From NCBI GenBank assembly GCA_002449305.1, contig DKDI01000036.1:1-22687 (forward strand): a stretch of 22,687 nucleotides of DNA, read 5' to 3'. Below, in pieces: positions 8,466 to 15,126 of the stretch. Origin of the DNA: Treponema sp. UBA6852 (GTDB taxonomy: Bacteria; Spirochaetota; Spirochaetia; Treponematales; Treponemataceae). The translations under genes and the position numbers were made by a program. Below the pieces are notes generated by a model. The model saw only the letters and a program-made list of their open reading frames with translations, was not told the origin of the DNA and made no database searches. The stretch's first letter is position 1, and the number at the start of each line of letters is the position of its first letter.

Positions 8466-9436
8466 GTGTTTTTTACGAAATAATCCCTTTAGATACGTTG
8501 TTTTTTAGAGGCTCAACTCCTATGGAAGCTGGACAGAATATCGCTGTTTCAATGTTTCCGCCACCTGTTTCTGTTCTTGAAGGCTCTTTTAGAACTGCAT
8601 TTTTGCTGCAAAAAGGAATTTTTCCAGAAGATTATGCGTTTGGCAAAGATACTTCCGCAAACGAAATAATTGGAAATCCTTCTGAAAAAGCTCCATTTGA
8701 AGTTTCTTCTATTCTTATAAAGAAAGATGGTCAGTTTTATGCAAAAGTTCCTGCTTCATGGTATTTGGATTCAGAAAAAAAGCCGAAAGAGAAAACGGAC
8801 TATATCGGCAAACCAATTATTGAGGCAAAGAGAAATCAGAAATTTCTTGATGATATGTTTGTGATGAGTTCTTCTGAAAATCTTCCATTTGTCCATGCAA
8901 AAGAAAATGCGCAGCCGTTGGGAAATATTTGGGTTTCAATTGATTTTATAAATTCCACAAAGAGCGTTTTGGAAGAAAATGATTTTCTGCTTCAGAATGA
9001 AATTTTCGCATTCGAGCAGAGAACAGGAATCGCATTGGATTCAGGAAAACATACTGTTGAAGGTCAGCTGTATTCTGCTTCTCATGTAAGACTTCTTGAC
9101 GGAGTTTCAATGGTTGCTGGAATTTCAAAAGAAATTGGGTTAGAGGATTCCGGGAAAATTCAACTTGGAGGTGAAAGAAGATTGTGCAGCTACAGAAAAA
9201 TTGATTTTTGTATGCCAGAAAAATCAGAAAATACAGCAAATCAATTTTTATCATTCGCGCCGATTGAAGCGACAGAAGAAATTCTTGAAAGCCTTATAGC
9301 TTCTTCTAAATTGGTAATAACTTCCGGCTGGGATTTGGCAAGAAGTTTTCATAAACCTACAACAAGCTGGATTCCTGCCGGAGCAGTATTCACAAAAAAT
9401 GTAAATGGTATTTGTATTCCATTGAATCAAAGATAA
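8462..9436 (+). CDS. cmr3: Type III-B CRISPR effector subunit Cmr3
   Basis: 324 residues, a Cas5-like RAMP protein that binds the 5' tag of the crRNA next to Cmr2. The N-terminus has IPLDTLFFRGSTPMEAG and then FPPPVSVLEGSFRTAFL, both typical of Cmr3. The C-terminal segment (TSGWDLARSFHKPTTSWIPA) also matches the family. The start codon overlaps the cmr2 stop as ATGA. The gene ends 23 bp before cmr4. Confidence 0.92.
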   Translation: MSVFYEIIPLDTLFFRGSTPMEAGQNIAVSMFPPPVSVLEGSFRTAFLLQKGIFPEDYAFGKDTSANEIIGNPSEKAPFEVSSILIKKDGQFYAKVPASWYLDSEKKPKEKTDYIGKPIIEAKRNQKFLDDMFVMSSSENLPFVHAKENAQPLGNIWVSIDFINSTKSVLEENDFLLQNEIFAFEQRTGIALDSGKHTVEGQLYSASHVRLLDGVSMVAGISKEIGLEDSGKIQLGGERRLCSYRKIDFCMPEKSENTANQFLSFAPIEATEEILESLIASSKLVITSGWDLARSFHKPTTSWIPAGAVFTKNVNGICIPLNQR

Positions 9437-9459
9437 ATAAAACGCACAGGAGAATAATC

Positions 9460-10356
9460 ATGTTTGAAAACACATCAATTGCAATTATGTATGCGGTAAC
9501 ACCTTGTCACGCAGGAAGCGGTTCTGCACTTGGAGTTGTGGATTTGCCGATTCAGCGTGAACGCCACACAAACTGGCCTATGATTCAGGCAAGCGGTGTA
9601 AAAGGCGCATTCAGGGCGAATTTTGATAGGTTCAAGAATAAGATTGCTAATAAAGAACAGATAAAAGACTTTGAAAAGCTTACAGAATCTATATTTGGAA
9701 CTTCATTCAACGGGGGATATGCAGGTTCTCTTTCTATTTCAGATGCAAAAATATTGGCATTCCCGATGCGGTCAAATGTCTCGCCGTTTGTTTGGATTAC
9801 TTGTCCGTCAGTTTTAAAGAGACTGGAGAAAGATTTGTCTGTTGCAAATTTTAATTCTATTGAATTTGATTCTTCAAAATTCTCTGTTTCTGATGACAAA
9901 GCAATAAGTCTTGGAAAATCCGAATTAAAGGGAAATGTTCTTCTTGAAGATTATGAAGTTCAAGTTGCAGATAGCGAAATTAAAGAGTTTTCAGAAATAG
10001 AACCATTCTTCAAAGATGCGGAACGGCTGCTTCTTGTGTCTGATGATGTCTTTAATTACGGAGTTTCAAACTGCACGCAGATTATGGCTCAAATTAAAAT
10101 TGACAGCAAAACAGGAACCACGCAGGACGGCTCGCTGCGTTATCAGGAGGAACTTCCGTCTGATACAGTCATGTACACGGTTATTCATTGGGGCGATTCT
10201 AAAAATTCTGTGGAAGATAAACTAAAAGCAGAAACAATAAAAAACTTCATAACGGAAGAAGTGATTGCCAATCATATTCAGATTGCAGGCGACGAAACTT
10301 GCGGCCGAGGTGTTTTCCAGCTTGCTTGGAATCATTCTTCAAGGGAGGAAATGTAG
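9460..10356 (+). CDS. cmr4: Type III-B CRISPR backbone subunit Cmr4 (target RNA slicer)
   Basis: 298 residues, a Cas7-like backbone protein present in several copies per complex that cuts target RNA at 6-nt steps. The N-terminal CHAGSGSALGVVDLPIQRE contains D28, where the slicing aspartate of Cmr4 is expected from family knowledge. IQASGVKGAFRANF and the C-terminal GDETCGRGVFQL are further family motifs. I chose the ATG at 9460, which has AGGAGA 10-12 nt upstream. An earlier in-frame ATG at 9412 lies inside cmr3 and would add 16 residues unlike the family. One base separates the stop from the cmr5 start. Confidence 0.93.
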   Translation: MFENTSIAIMYAVTPCHAGSGSALGVVDLPIQRERHTNWPMIQASGVKGAFRANFDRFKNKIANKEQIKDFEKLTESIFGTSFNGGYAGSLSISDAKILAFPMRSNVSPFVWITCPSVLKRLEKDLSVANFNSIEFDSSKFSVSDDKAISLGKSELKGNVLLEDYEVQVADSEIKEFSEIEPFFKDAERLLLVSDDVFNYGVSNCTQIMAQIKIDSKTGTTQDGSLRYQEELPSDTVMYTVIHWGDSKNSVEDKLKAETIKNFITEEVIANHIQIAGDETCGRGVFQLAWNHSSREEM

Positions 10357-10357
10357 A

Positions 10358-10753
10358 ATGGCGATTCAGACAAAACAGCAGAAAAGAGCGGAATTTGCAT
10401 TAAAGTCATTGGATAAATATAAAGATTCTGGTGTGCCGTCAACTTATGCGACATTTATTGTTGGAATGCCGAACATGATTCTTTCAAATGGACTTGGACA
10501 AAGTCTTGCATTTTTAAAAGCGAAGAGCTCAAAAAAAGAAAGGGAATTTGTCTTTGGAATTCTTAAATCATATTTGCAGAAAGAATTCAGCAGTTCATTT
10601 GCTAATGTAAAAGATGACTTTGATTTTCTTTCACGGATAAATTCAATATCTCAAAGCGAATACATAAAAATGCAGGAAGAAGTTTTGAGAATGTTGGAAT
10701 GGCTGAAGCGTTATGCAAGAGCATTTGAAGGGGCAAAAGACAGTGAACAGTAA
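10358..10753 (+). CDS. cmr5: Type III-B CRISPR small subunit Cmr5
   Basis: 131 residues, a helical protein that lines the target-binding groove as the minor filament of the Cmr complex. The sequence MAIQTKQQKRAEFALKSL followed by YATFIVGMPNMILSNGLGQS is a good family match: Cmr5 proteins open with a basic helix and have a PxxILxNGLgqalaF-like motif. The start is the ATG at 10358 behind AAGGGAGGA. A longer reading from 10265 lies inside cmr4 and is not needed. The end overlaps cmr6. Confidence 0.92.
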   Translation: MAIQTKQQKRAEFALKSLDKYKDSGVPSTYATFIVGMPNMILSNGLGQSLAFLKAKSSKKEREFVFGILKSYLQKEFSSSFANVKDDFDFLSRINSISQSEYIKMQEEVLRMLEWLKRYARAFEGAKDSEQ

Positions 10754-11915
10754 TAGAAATTCGAGTGGCTACAGCCAAAAGCATTTGTCCAATGCTAGCG
10801 ACAATATTAATTCGCTTTTTCCAGTTCCAGATAATCAGAAAAAACTGCTTGAAAATCCAAACTGCAATTTTTCTCTTTATTTCCCGCGGATGGTGAACTG
10901 GAAAATTGAAAAAGGTGAACTGAAAACTGATACAGAAAATATTCTGAATCTAAAAAACAAAAGCGATAAACTTTTTGAAATATCTGATGCCAGAAAAGAG
11001 ATTGAAAGAAAACAGGAAAAGCAGAAGTCTTATATGAACTTTTTGAATTCACAAGGAATTCAGACTTTTTCCATTGTGGCAAAAACAGTTTCTCCGTTCA
11101 TTACAGGTCTTGGTTCGGGGCATCCGACTGAAACTGGAATGATTCTAGACAGGAATATTGGAATTCCTTATATACCGGCTTCTTCTGTAAAAGGCGTTCT
11201 TCGTCTTGCTCATGCAATAAATATTGCAACCGGCAGAACTGAAATTCCTGAATCTGAGCTTGAAAAATATTTTGGCACATCAGATCAGAAGCAGAAAAAT
11301 AAGTACAGAGGACAGCTTGTTGTTCTTGATGCATATCCTGCGGAAATTCCCAACCTTAAAGTTGACATAATGAATCCTCATTATTCTGATTACTATAGCG
11401 GAAAAAAGGATCAACCTGAAGAAACAGAATCGCCGACTCCAATAAAATTTCTTGCAGTCGGTCAGGGAATAAAGTTTGTTTTTAACTGCGCGTTTATTCC
11501 GCTAAAGAATGATGATAAATCTCCAATCCTTACCGAAACAGAAACAAAAGAAATTGAGGCTATGTTCAGCACCGCATTTGAAAAAGTCGGTTTTGGCGGA
11601 AAAACTTCTATAGGTTACGGGCGGTTTAAAAGAGTAAATGGTGTTGCTGAAACATCTCAAACTGTGCAGCCGAAAATCGTGAAAAAAGAGGATTTGACTG
11701 CAGGTGAATATGAAGCAATGATAATTGACTTGGATAAGCGGAGATTCAGCATATTTTTTGAAATCGTAAAGTCAAAAGATAAGGCTGTGTTAAGAAATTG
11801 CAAGACAAAAATTCTTTCAGCTTACAGAAAGAAAGACAAAGTTCGAGTAAAAATTGACGGAACAAAAAATAACGTCGGTGATTACGTTGTAATGCAGATT
11901 TTGTCAAAATTATAA
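10743..11915 (+). CDS. cmr6: Type III-B CRISPR effector subunit Cmr6, with a C-terminal extension
   Basis: 390 residues if it starts at the GTG at 10743, which has GAAGGGG at good spacing and overlaps cmr5 by 11 nt. An ATG at 10713 would add ten residues but has a poor ribosome site. Cmr6 is a Cas7-like subunit near the 3' end of the crRNA. The core shows FITGLGSGHPTETGMILDR, IPYIPASSVKGVLRLAHA and the glycine-rich loop GFGGKTSIGYGRF. About 85 residues follow this loop, more than I expect for the family. The tail has short beta-strand-like blocks (YEAMIIDLD, FSIFFEIV, DKVRVKIDG, YVVMQILSKL) suggestive of an OB-type barrel, but this is only a guess. A lysine- and glutamate-rich helix precedes the core. 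Confidence 0.9.
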   Translation: MNSNRNSSGYSQKHLSNASDNINSLFPVPDNQKKLLENPNCNFSLYFPRMVNWKIEKGELKTDTENILNLKNKSDKLFEISDARKEIERKQEKQKSYMNFLNSQGIQTFSIVAKTVSPFITGLGSGHPTETGMILDRNIGIPYIPASSVKGVLRLAHAINIATGRTEIPESELEKYFGTSDQKQKNKYRGQLVVLDAYPAEIPNLKVDIMNPHYSDYYSGKKDQPEETESPTPIKFLAVGQGIKFVFNCAFIPLKNDDKSPILTETETKEIEAMFSTAFEKVGFGGKTSIGYGRFKRVNGVAETSQTVQPKIVKKEDLTAGEYEAMIIDLDKRRFSIFFEIVKSKDKAVLRNCKTKILSAYRKKDKVRVKIDGTKNNVGDYVVMQILSKL

Positions 11916-11928
11916 GGAATCCTAAAAC

Positions 11929-13395
11929 ATGACACCAAATACAGTTCTAAAAAAAATAAAGCTCGGCGAAACAGTTACTCAGGAATTCAAGCGTTGCGGA
12001 AACGGGATTCATTCTGATGTTTATGAAACTGTCTGCTCATTCTTGAACCGTTTTGGCGGAGATATTTTTCTTGGTGTTGATGATGGCGGAAATATTGAAG
12101 GCGTGCAGGAAAATGCAGTCCGTGATTTGAGCAGAAATTTTATAAATTGCCTTAATAATCCTTCTCTTTTTAGTCCTGTCTGTACGGCAACTATTGAGCC
12201 AATTTCTATAGAGGGAAAAATCGTTCTTTGGATTTACGTTCCGAACGCTTCGCAGGTTTATACTTTAAAGGGCAAGGTTTATGACAGGCTGGGCGACAGC
12301 GATATTGTTGTAACTTCTACTGATAAAATTGCGGAAATGTATATCCGGAAACAGAATATTTTTACAGAACGCCGTGTTTTTCCGTATCTTAAGCTTGAAA
12401 ATTTGCGGGAAGATATTTTTCAAAAAGCAAGGCAGCTTGCATACAACAGAAATTCTGGTCATCCGTGGATGAAAATGGATAATATGCAGCTTTTGAAATC
12501 TGCGGGGTTTTATACGCATGATTATGCAACAAATGAAGATGGTCTTACTCTTGCAGCGGCTCTTCTTTTTGGTCAGGATGATGTGATCCATGATATTTGT
12601 CCTACATATTGGACAGATGCGCTTTGCAGAAAAATCGACACAGACCGTTATGATGACCGCGAGATTATTCAGACGAATCTGATTGACAGTGTTGATTTGC
12701 TTATGCAGTTTGCCCGGAAGCATACTTCCGATAAGTTTTTTCTGAATGAAAATATGCAGAGCATCAGCTTGCGTTCAAATATCTGCCGCGAAATGATTGT
12801 AAACTGTCTGATTCACCGTGAATTCACAAGCGGTCGCATTTCAAAGTTTGTAATTGAAAAAGACAGAATGTATGTTGAAAATCCGAACAAGGCTCAAAAT
12901 GAAGGAAAGCTTACGCCGGAAAATATAGAGCCGTTCCCAAAAAATCCTTGTATCTCAAAAGTTTTCCGCGAAATAACCTATTCAGAAGAACTTGGTTCTG
13001 GTTTTAGAAAACTGAATGAATATGTGCCTCTGTATTCCGGCAAAAATGCCCGTCCTGAATTTATAGACGGCGATATGTTCAGAATTATAGTCCCGCTTCC
13101 ATCTGAAAAATCTGACGAGGAAACAGTTAAGAAAAATGGCGAAGAAGAAATAAAATCTAACTGTGGTGAAAACTGTGGTGAAAACTGTGGTGAAAACTGT
13201 GGTGAAAATAGTTCCGCCGAAGAAAAAATTCTTGAGGCAATCAAGGAAAATCCGAAAATCACGCAGAGGCAGCTTGCGGCGGTTACGGAGCTTTCGTTGC
13301 GCGGCGTGGAATGGAACATGGCAAAATTAAAAAATGAAGGCAAAATAAAACGGCTCGGTTCAGACAAAAAAGGAACTTGGGAGATTGTGGAATAG
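11929..13395 (+). CDS. AlbA_2 (Schlafen-like) protein with ATPase-like and winged-helix domains, copy 1
   Basis: 488 residues. The N-terminal AlbA_2 domain (about residues 12-125) has QEFKR, then CSFLNRFGGDIFLGVDDGGNIEGV. A RecG-like/HATPase_c_4 region follows, with CREMIVNCLIHREF from residue 286. The linker holds four exact NCGE repeats (411-426), encoded by a 12-bp tandem repeat. A winged-helix domain closes the protein (about 430-488). Such proteins are usually annotated as putative transcriptional regulators or ATP-binding proteins; the molecular role is unknown. It begins 13 bp after cmr6, so it is probably co-transcribed with the effector operon. A related protein is encoded at 15127-16497, on the other side of card1 and csx20. 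Whether either regulates this locus is inference. Confidence 0.85.
   Translation: MTPNTVLKKIKLGETVTQEFKRCGNGIHSDVYETVCSFLNRFGGDIFLGVDDGGNIEGVQENAVRDLSRNFINCLNNPSLFSPVCTATIEPISIEGKIVLWIYVPNASQVYTLKGKVYDRLGDSDIVVTSTDKIAEMYIRKQNIFTERRVFPYLKLENLREDIFQKARQLAYNRNSGHPWMKMDNMQLLKSAGFYTHDYATNEDGLTLAAALLFGQDDVIHDICPTYWTDALCRKIDTDRYDDREIIQTNLIDSVDLLMQFARKHTSDKFFLNENMQSISLRSNICREMIVNCLIHREFTSGRISKFVIEKDRMYVENPNKAQNEGKLTPENIEPFPKNPCISKVFREITYSEELGSGFRKLNEYVPLYSGKNARPEFIDGDMFRIIVPLPSEKSDEETVKKNGEEEIKSNCGENCGENCGENCGENSSAEEKILEAIKENPKITQRQLAAVTELSLRGVEWNMAKLKNEGKIKRLGSDKKGTWEIVE
13159..13206 (+). repeat. Four tandem 12-bp repeats (AACTGTGGTGAA) in the AlbA_2 linker, copy 1
   Basis: Four identical 12-bp units encode NCGE four times. 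Unit gain or loss keeps the frame, so the linker between the ATPase-like and DNA-binding domains could change length by slippage. Confidence 0.97.
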
Positions 13396-13406
13396 CAGGA
13401 GAGTGT

Positions 13407-13551
13407 AATAAAAACTTTGCCTTAGATAGCGTCAAAGTTTTTATTCACAAGTTTGCGTTGCAAACTTTTTTATAAACTGCAATTTCGTATTTTGTTGCGA
13501 AATTGTGTTAAAAAGTCAAATCGAAAATTTATATTTTCTCATTGACTTTTT
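13407..13551 (+). promoter_or_regulatory. 145-nt four-stem-loop leader element, copy 2
   Basis: This copy has the same order, length and spacing as copy 1 at 1151-1295. A: AATAAAAACTTTG and CAAAGTTTTTATT, 13 perfect pairs (13407-13445). B: identical to copy 1 (13449-13467) and followed here by T4. C: CAATTTCG and CGAAATTG (13480-13505). D: AAAAAGTCAA and TTGACTTTTT (13510-13551) enclosing GAAAAT, TTAT, ATTTTC. GGAG (13555-13558) and the card1 ATG follow. It begins 11 nt after the AlbA_2 stop codon, so stems A and B may also act as a terminator or attenuator between the cmr operon and card1. Confidence 0.75.
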
Positions 13552-13565
13552 ATTGGAGAAAAAAA

Positions 13566-14684
13566 ATGAAAGAGACAATTCTTGTAAATTTAGTAAGTGA
13601 ACAGACAATTCCAAATGTTCAGTTTATAAAATGGTATTTTAATAAAAAGCAAGTGCCTATGAAAATTCTGCTTGTTTCTACAAAAGAAATGGAGCAAAAA
13701 GAAAAGTCACTATTTATAAAGAATGCATTGCATTTTTCTGATTCATTTGTTGAATGGGAAACTGTTCAGACTGATGGAAATGATATTTCAAAAACAGAAA
13801 ATATTCTGACTGATTATTTTAAAGATAATGAATATAAAAATATAATTGTGAATATCACAGGCGGAACAAAAATTATGTCTTTGGCTGCATTTGATTTTTT
13901 CAACAATAAGCCACATACGGAAATTTTTTATCAGCCGATTGGAAAAGAGCTTCAGGAACTTTATCCAAATAAACAAAAATATGATATGTTTGAAGTCCTT
14001 TCTTTGAAGGAATATCTGGATGCGCATGGAATTTCTTATAAATATGATAACAAATGTGTTAAGGACTGGAATTATAACAAAACTGTTTATGATTTGTGCG
14101 TTGCTGATAACCGTGAGTTAATAAAGGGGATGATTGCCCTTCAAAATAATTCATACTTTAAAAATAAGAAAAAAGATTTTTTGGATTTTACTCAAATTGA
14201 AGAAGAAAAATTCAAAGCCATAAATCATCCTGTGGCAACAAAAGAAAATATGATAAAACTCTTGCAGATTTTTGGATTTGACGTTTCAAGAATTGAGCAT
14301 AAGCACATTCGATATATAACTGGCGGCTGGTTTGAAGAATATGTTTACCAGAAAATTTGTAATGAATATCATAATGTAGATGAGAAAAATGTTGCGCTGA
14401 ATGTTGAAATTCAAAAAGGAAATGATAAAAACGAACTTGATGTAATTTATCTGGATAAAGATAACAAGCTTCATGTAATCGAATGTAAAAGTTTTGTAGA
14501 CGGCAATGAAGGCAACAGAGTTTTAAACGATGCTCTGTATAAACTGCAGGCGATAATCAAGTCAAAGTTTGGTCTGTACGTAAAGCAGCATTTATATACA
14601 AAAACTATAGTAAAAGAAAAAGAAACACCGTTGAATCGTGCTAAAGAATTTGGCATTGACATAAAAGACGGAACACAACTTTAG
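13566..14684 (+). CDS. card1: Card1/Can2-type CARF nuclease activated by cyclic oligoadenylate
   Basis: 372 residues. The N-terminal CARF domain has NITGGTKIM (N96 to M104), the ligand-loop motif of this family. The C-terminal PD-(D/E)xK nuclease domain shows GGWFEEYVY, then NELDVIYL (D292) and HVIECKSF (E306, K308). From family knowledge, Card1 dimers bind cyclic tetra-adenylate made by Cas10 and cut single-stranded DNA and RNA. The characterised Card1 came from Treponema succinifaciens, and this protein looks the same or very close from memory. The ATG at 13566 has GGAG 7 nt upstream. An in-frame TTG at 13542 lies inside stem-loop D and is unlikely. By eye the gene is more AT-rich than csx20 after it. 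The csx20 start follows the stop codon by 10 nt. Confidence 0.93.
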   Translation: MKETILVNLVSEQTIPNVQFIKWYFNKKQVPMKILLVSTKEMEQKEKSLFIKNALHFSDSFVEWETVQTDGNDISKTENILTDYFKDNEYKNIIVNITGGTKIMSLAAFDFFNNKPHTEIFYQPIGKELQELYPNKQKYDMFEVLSLKEYLDAHGISYKYDNKCVKDWNYNKTVYDLCVADNRELIKGMIALQNNSYFKNKKKDFLDFTQIEEEKFKAINHPVATKENMIKLLQIFGFDVSRIEHKHIRYITGGWFEEYVYQKICNEYHNVDEKNVALNVEIQKGNDKNELDVIYLDKDNKLHVIECKSFVDGNEGNRVLNDALYKLQAIIKSKFGLYVKQHLYTKTIVKEKETPLNRAKEFGIDIKDGTQL

Positions 14685-14694
14685 GAGTCTTCCC

Positions 14695-15090
14695 ATGCCC
14701 AGAACATTTTGTCTTCTAAACCACGTCCTTACCCAAAATCAGCTTGCCGAGCTAAGCGAAAAATTCAATTCCTCAGAAATTGTTTATCCTGAAAAAAATC
14801 TTGCGGAACTTTGGTCGCAGATTCCGCCGGAAAAGTCCAATGAGGAAGTTGTTGAGGCTGTCGCTTCCTGGCTAAAAAACAATGCAACTTACGGCGATTT
14901 GTTCATAATTCAGGGCGAGTTCGGCTCGACTTTTACGCTTGTGGATTTTGCGCTAAAAAACGGTCTTGTTCCGCTTTATGCCACAACTCGGCGCATTGCA
15001 AAAGAATCTCGCAGCGGAGAAACCGTCCGCCGCGAATATGTTTTTGAGCACGTCTGCTTCAAGAAGTACCAGTATTTTAAAATGCGGTGA
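14695..15090 (+). CDS. csx20: CRISPR-associated protein Csx20, candidate ring nuclease
   Basis: 131 residues. The pattern LLNHVLTQNQLAEL, EIVYPEKNLAELWSQIPPE, then GDLFIIQGEFGSTFTLVDFA, LVPLYATTRR and finally the REYVFEHVCFKKYQYF C-terminus matches my memory of Csx20, a small Rossmann-like CRISPR-associated family. Comparative analyses of CARF-type proteins placed Csx20 among likely ring nucleases, which degrade cyclic oligoadenylate and shut the response down. Its position directly after card1 (AGGAG overlapping the card1 stop codon, 10-nt gap) fits an effector and off-switch pair. I cannot name catalytic residues. The last bases of the gene abut the predicted promoter of the next gene. Confidence 0.8.
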   Translation: MPRTFCLLNHVLTQNQLAELSEKFNSSEIVYPEKNLAELWSQIPPEKSNEEVVEAVASWLKNNATYGDLFIIQGEFGSTFTLVDFALKNGLVPLYATTRRIAKESRSGETVRREYVFEHVCFKKYQYFKMR

Positions 15091-15092
15091 TT

Positions 15093-15120
15093 TTGGAACT
15101 AAAAAAATCTATGTTATAAT
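15093..15120 (+). promoter_or_regulatory. Promoter with perfect extended -10, placing the start codon at about +1
   Basis: TTGGAA (15093-15098) and TGTTATAAT (TATAAT at 15115-15120) are separated by 16 nt. The ATG of the next gene is at 15127, 7 nt beyond the -10 box. There is no Shine-Dalgarno sequence before that ATG, so a leaderless mRNA is predicted. Confidence 0.6.
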
Positions 15121-15126
15121 ATTGAA

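Noticed and set aside
12265..12723. Minus-strand open frame of 152 residues opposite the first AlbA_2 gene
   Set aside because: Antisense shadow, no recognisable motif.
13542..13565. TTG start for card1 at 13542
   Set aside because: It falls in the right arm of stem-loop D, and the added residues are encoded by the ribosome site itself.
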